Both the position numbers and the translations under genes were made by a program. The notes under the pieces were generated by a model, which saw only the letters and a program-made list of their open reading frames with translations, was not told the DNA's origin and did no database searches. Shown piece after piece: positions 60,339 to 64,000 of a DNA stretch of 64,000 nt. Numbering within the stretch: position 1 is the stretch's first letter; each line of letters begins with the position of its first letter. This DNA comes from Candidatus Nanopelagicaceae bacterium (GTDB lineage Bacteria; Actinomycetota; Actinomycetes; Nanopelagicales; Nanopelagicaceae). The stretch spans positions 1 to 64,000 of the forward strand of contig VEQG01000003.1 of NCBI GenBank assembly GCA_018883345.1, given 5' to 3'.

Positions 60339-61709
60339 AGCAGAGACAACTTTGGTAAGCGATGCTTTTGCATCTCCAAATAACAAAGTTGTCTTTGAAT
60401 CATAAAGCAATTCATTTTCGATACCAGCAAAACCTGGGCGCATTGAGCGTTTCAAGAAAATGATATTCGCTGCTTGATCTACATCCAGAATAGGCATTCC
60501 ATAAATTGGTGCCCCAGGTGTGGTCTTAGCTGCAGGATTAACTACATCGTTTGCGCCAACCACTAACGCGACATCAGTTTGTGCAAAAGTTGGATTAACT
60601 TCTTCCATTTCACTTAATTGTTCGTAAGGAACATTTGCTTCAGCAAGTAGCACATTCATGTGCCCTGGCATTCGACCTGCTACTGGATGAATTCCGTAAG
60701 CAACATCAATGCCTTTTGCAGTTAGTAGATCAGCCATTTCACGAATAGTGTGTTGAGCTTGTGCGACCGCTAAACCATAACCAGGAACAATAACGACTCG
60801 CCTTGCGTAATTAAGCAAAATTGCCACATCGTCAGGGGAACCACTTCGAACTGGACGTGATTCTTGTTCGCCACTTCCAGCTACAGCCTTTGCGGTGAAT
60901 GCTCCGAAAAGTGTGCCAAACAGAGAACGACCCATTGCTTCTGCCATCAATCTGGTCAAAATAGTTCCAGATGCACCTACTAAAGTTCCAGCAACGATCA
61001 AAAGAATATTTTCAAGTACATATCCACTAGCTGCAACGGTCAAGCCAGTAAAGGCATTTAAGAGTGAAATTACGATTGGGACATCGGCGCCACCTACTGG
61101 AAGCACAAATAACACGCCAAAAATCAGTGAGAGCAGAGCAAGCAATTCAAGTAATGAATTGCCTCCTTGAACGATCACATAACCGGCATTCACAATTATT
61201 GCGACAAGTGTGCCTGCAATTACAAAACGTCCCCCAGGGAAAATAACTGGGCGAGTAGTCATTAACTCTTGCAATTTTAAGAAGGTAACGACCGAACCGC
61301 TAAATGAAACACAACCCACAACAACTGTGAATACTGTTGCAATAACTGCAAGAGTAGAAGCTGAATTACCAAGATTTAGGTATTCGACTATCGCCACCAA
61401 AGCGGCTGCGCCACCTCCGACACCATTAAATAGCGCAACCATCTGTGGCATCTGCGTCATTTGAACCATACGCGCAGCTGGTACGCCAACTGCAATACCT
61501 ACAACTAAGGCACCAATAATTAGTGGCAGATTTTGTAAACCTTTTCCATCTTCTCTATAAAAGAAAACCACAAATGTGGCGACACCTGCACCGGCTGCTC
61601 CAATTAAATTTCCACGGCGTGCGCTCTTTGGGTGAGATAAACCTTTAAGTGCCAGAATAAATGCAACAGATGAAAGCAAACCAAGAAGGTCATAGAGATT
61701 TCTGCTCAT
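60324..61709 (-). CDS. pntB: NAD(P) transhydrogenase subunit beta
   Basis: The NADP(H)-binding membrane subunit of the proton-translocating transhydrogenase, 461 residues. About eight to nine hydrophobic segments precede the cytoplasmic dIII domain, which shows VVIVPGYGLAVAQAQ, the NADP signature, and VALVVGANDVVNPAA. It balances NADH and NADPH pools at the cost of the proton gradient. Last gene of a three-gene operon, two bases after pntAB. Confidence 0.95.
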   Translation of the reverse strand: MSRNLYDLLGLLSSVAFILALKGLSHPKSARRGNLIGAAGAGVATFVVFFYREDGKGLQNLPLIIGALVVGIAVGVPAARMVQMTQMPQMVALFNGVGGGAAALVAIVEYLNLGNSASTLAVIATVFTVVVGCVSFSGSVVTFLKLQELMTTRPVIFPGGRFVIAGTLVAIIVNAGYVIVQGGNSLLELLALLSLIFGVLFVLPVGGADVPIVISLLNAFTGLTVAASGYVLENILLIVAGTLVGASGTILTRLMAEAMGRSLFGTLFGAFTAKAVAGSGEQESRPVRSGSPDDVAILLNYARRVVIVPGYGLAVAQAQHTIREMADLLTAKGIDVAYGIHPVAGRMPGHMNVLLAEANVPYEQLSEMEEVNPTFAQTDVALVVGANDVVNPAAKTTPGAPIYGMPILDVDQAANIIFLKRSMRPGFAGIENELLYDSKTTLLFGDAKASLTKVVSALKAL

Positions 61710-61711
61710 GG

Positions 61712-61993
61712 TTATTTCTTTCCTTTGAACATCTCAAGCATTCGATCTGTTACGACGAATCCACCAATCATGTTGATAGTAGCCAAAACAATTGCGATCA
61801 CACTCAGTGCTAACTCAAGACCGCCCTCTGCGTGACCTGCAACCAATATTGCTCCTACCAAAATAATTCCGTGGATTGCGTTGGCACCAGACATCAGTGG
61901 AGTATGTAGAGTTGTGGAAACTTTCGAAACCACTTCAAAACCAACGAATACTGCAAGTGTAAATATTGCTAACAGTGCTAAACCATTGCTCAT
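61712..61993 (-). CDS. pntAB: NAD(P) transhydrogenase subunit alpha part 2 (membrane)
   Basis: The 93-residue membrane piece of a split alpha subunit, with three hydrophobic segments and the conserved GVNAIHGI-like stretch SGANAIHGIILVGAI. The split form is common in actinobacteria and alphaproteobacteria, whereas enterobacteria have a fused PntA. It overlaps pntAA by four bases. Confidence 0.93.
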   Translation of the reverse strand: MSNGLALLAIFTLAVFVGFEVVSKVSTTLHTPLMSGANAIHGIILVGAILVAGHAEGGLELALSVIAIVLATINMIGGFVVTDRMLEMFKGKK

Positions 61994-63105
61994 GAGTTTC
62001 TCCTTGAACCATCGTGTGTCAGCGCCGAAGCAGCCACTATTTCATCTTCAAAATCGATATTTAAGGCTACTTTTTCACCATCTTTTGCTGGTGTTGTAAT
62101 TAGGGTCAATAGATTTAGTAAGTTACGAGAATAGAGACTTGATGCGTGGAATGGCAGAGAACTTGGCACATCTTTTCCACCCCAAATAATCACACCACCG
62201 CTTGTCGTAATAATCTCTCCTGCAACTGAGCCTTCGACATTTCCACCTGTTTCTGCAGCGAGATCTACTATCACCGAACCAGGAGTCATTGCATCAACCA
62301 TAGCTTTGGTCATTAATCTTGGCGCAGTCCTACCTGGCACTGCTGCGGTTGTAATGACAACATTCGATTTAGCAATATATGGAGTAAGTAAATCTTGTTG
62401 CTGTTTCGCTCTCTCTTCGGTCATTTCTCTTGCATATCCACCTGCGCCCGCAAGTGATTCCAATTGCAAGTCAATAAAAGTTGCTCCCATTGATTTAACT
62501 TCATCAGCGGAAGATGGGCGAACATCGTAAGCGCTAACAACTGCACCTAAACGTCGCGCAGTCGCAATAGCTTGAAGTCCGGCTACGCCTGCGCCTAAAA
62601 CTAAGACTTGCGCCGGAGTCACAGTTCCCGCTGCAGTCATTAACAGCGGGAAGAATCTTGGGCTTAGCTCTGCACCAATTAAGGCTGCCTTATAACCTGC
62701 ACAAAGCGCTTGTGAAGTTAATGCATCCATTGATTGAGCTCTAGAAATTCTAGGTACTAATTCCATTGAAAAAGCAGTCGCACCCACTTTTGCGAGAGCA
62801 TCGATATTTTCTACGGCAGTAGTTGGTGAAAGGAAAGAAATTGTCACTGCACCTTTTTTCAAACTAGCTGATTGTGATGGCGATAATGGTTGCACCGAAA
62901 GTACAACATCGGCATCCCTTAAAACTTCTCCCGCGATTTTTGCACCGGCCGATTCGTAGTCTTTATCAGTTGCTTGCGCATGAATTCCTGCGCCGCTTTC
63001 GATAATAACTTCAAAACCAAGCTTGGTGAATTTATTGATGACGTCTGGGACTAGCGCTACGCGCTTCTCTCCAGCCCTGATTTCTTTAGGAACTGCAACA
63101 CGCAT
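61990..63105 (-). CDS. pntAA: NAD(P) transhydrogenase subunit alpha part 1 (NAD-binding)
   Basis: The soluble NAD(H)-binding domain dI, 371 residues, related to alanine dehydrogenase. The N-terminus is AVPKEIRAGEKRVALVPD; the Rossmann motif is VLGAGVAGLQAIATARRLGA, followed by the DVR loop; the dI mobile-loop region contains GGYAREMTEE. It is the first gene of the operon, with TACATT-N6-ATG as a leaderless promoter. Confidence 0.95.
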   Translation of the reverse strand: MRVAVPKEIRAGEKRVALVPDVINKFTKLGFEVIIESGAGIHAQATDKDYESAGAKIAGEVLRDADVVLSVQPLSPSQSASLKKGAVTISFLSPTTAVENIDALAKVGATAFSMELVPRISRAQSMDALTSQALCAGYKAALIGAELSPRFFPLLMTAAGTVTPAQVLVLGAGVAGLQAIATARRLGAVVSAYDVRPSSADEVKSMGATFIDLQLESLAGAGGYAREMTEERAKQQQDLLTPYIAKSNVVITTAAVPGRTAPRLMTKAMVDAMTPGSVIVDLAAETGGNVEGSVAGEIITTSGGVIIWGGKDVPSSLPFHASSLYSRNLLNLLTLITTPAKDGEKVALNIDFEDEIVAASALTHDGSRRNS

Positions 63106-63111
63106 GTAGCA

Positions 63112-63117
63112 AATGTA
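63112..63117 (-). promoter_or_regulatory. -10 element of the pnt operon (leaderless)
   Basis: TACATT on the minus strand ends six bases before the ATG at 63105. Confidence 0.55.
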
Positions 63118-63151
63118 CTCAGCAAGCGCCTTACTTACTAGTGATTGCTAC

Positions 63152-64000
63152 TTAATTTCCCTTTAATTCACCACGCGTTAAGTGATAGAGCAGAGCTTGA
63201 ATTGTGGTCCGGCGATGGAATGCTTCACGCCAAATAACTGATTTATCTCCATCAATTACGCTTGCTTCAACTTCTTCTCCACGATGCGCTGGTAAACAAT
63301 GCATAAAAATCGAATCTTTTGCAGCGTGTGACATAAGAGACTCAGTGACTGCAAAAGGTGCTAGCACTTTCATTTTCTCATTACGTTCAGACTCTGGATC
63401 TCCCATCGACATCCAAACATCTGTATAAATTACAGAAGCGTCTTTTGCGGCAGCAATAGGATCATTTGTTAACTCAATAGTTCCACCATTTTTGTTTGCA
63501 ATTGCTTTTGCCTCTGCAACTACATTGGAATCTGGCGCCCACTTGCCATCAGGTGTGGCTGCAACAACATGTGCACCCATAATTGCTCCCATGATTAACC
63601 AAGCATGAGTCATGTTGTTGCCATCTCCAAAATAAGAGAATTTACGACCAGATATATCTTTTCCGAATACTTCGCGAATAGTCAGCCAATCAGCAAGTAA
63701 TTGAGTTGGATGATCATCATCTGTTAAAGCATTGATTACTGGAATTGTTGAATTAGCTCCGAGTTCGTTTACATCAGATTGTTTGAAGGTCCTGATGATT
63801 AGCGCATCACAAAAGCCACTGATAATTTTTGCAGTATCTGCAATGGTCTCACCGCGACCTAATTGAAGTTCGTCACCTCGAATGAAAATAGGGGTTCCGC
63901 CTAGATGCGCAGTTGCAGTCTCTGAGGCCAAACGAGTCCTTGTGGACGGTTTGGTCATATAAATCGCTACCGATTTATTTCTCAGCTGATCAGGTGCTGA
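63152..64000 (-). CDS. argF: Ornithine carbamoyltransferase, N-terminus cut by window edge
   Basis: It transfers the carbamoyl group to ornithine to give citrulline in arginine synthesis. The reading frame is open to the window's right edge; the track's Met at 63958 is internal, since homologous sequence (QLRNKSVAIY) precedes it. The carbamoyl-phosphate motif is KPSTRTRL, followed by DDHPTQ, the ornithine-specific DVWMSMG and HCLPAHRGEEV. No other arginine gene lies in view, so its operon context is outside the window. Confidence 0.93.
   Translation of the reverse strand, partial: SAPDQLRNKSVAIYMTKPSTRTRLASETATAHLGGTPIFIRGDELQLGRGETIADTAKIISGFCDALIIRTFKQSDVNELGANSTIPVINALTDDDHPTQLLADWLTIREVFGKDISGRKFSYFGDGNNMTHAWLIMGAIMGAHVVAATPDGKWAPDSNVVAEAKAIANKNGGTIELTNDPIAAAKDASVIYTDVWMSMGDPESERNEKMKVLAPFAVTESLMSHAAKDSIFMHCLPAHRGEEVEASVIDGDKSVIWREAFHRRTTIQALLYHLTRGELKGN

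Noticed and set aside
63958-64000. Possible real start of argF at the Met 63958
   Set aside because: The preceding in-frame residues match ornithine carbamoyltransferase, so this Met is internal and the gene runs off the window.

Overview
The window reads as a chromosomal segment of a small-genome, moderately AT-rich actinobacterium. The lineage markers are actinobacterial: a bS22-type 32-residue ribosomal protein, DUF3027, DUF2530, DUF5679 and PGPGW proteins, an Rv0862c-like partner of an XPB helicase, a solo GroEL under a CIRCE element, and System II cytochrome c maturation. The extreme compaction (4-base ATGA overlaps, nine tail-to-tail gene overlaps, almost no intergenic DNA) and the AT-leaning codon use fit the freshwater acI / 'Candidatus Nanopelagicales' group (Planktophila/Nanopelagicus type). 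That placement is an inference, not a computed result. I saw no mobile element, CRISPR array, prophage or integron.

Layout. 1-4.5 kb: truncated radA, ACC deaminase, a cysteine-rich conserved protein, proC, an unknown secreted protein and bS22. 4.5-12.8 kb: a large secreted metalloprotease, a glutaredoxin-like protein, and a minus-strand operon HAD phosphatase > Rv0862c-like > M20 peptidase > XPB helicase. 12.8-17 kb: a plus-strand operon histidine phosphatase > TlpA/ResA > CcdA > ResB > CcsB. 17-25 kb: menaquinone genes (menE-menA; menB-menC-menD; bioY-menF; menG). 25-40 kb: complete nuoA-N operon followed by a polyprenyl diphosphate synthase that could make the quinone tail. 41-46 kb: RarD-like transporter, YajQ, DUF5679, groEL, DUF3027, cold-shock protein, PGPGW, DUF2530. 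46-51 kb: two MFS transporters, serC, pdxH, citrate synthase. 51-59 kb: two GH13 enzymes (one cytoplasmic, one secreted), an esterase, photolyase, a LuxR-type regulator and tRNA-Tyr. 59-64 kb: cysteine desulfurase-like protein, split transhydrogenase pntAA-pntAB-pntB, and a truncated argF.

How the genes work together. The central 27 kb (12.8-40.9 kb) is a respiratory island: cytochrome c assembly, menaquinone head-group synthesis, its methylation, a prenyl chain synthase, and the 14-subunit complex I that reduces menaquinone. Transhydrogenase and citrate synthase complement it.

Most notable structural observation. Nearly every gene heading a transcription unit has a TANNNT hexamer ending 6-7 bases before its start codon, which places the transcription start on the start codon (leaderless mRNA). 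The clear exceptions with a Shine-Dalgarno leader are bS22, GroEL, the cold-shock protein and DUF5679. No obviously new multi-gene system was found. The best candidates for follow-up are this start-site architecture, the LuxR-type regulator with inverted repeats around its start codon, and the unexplained secreted and cysteine-rich proteins.
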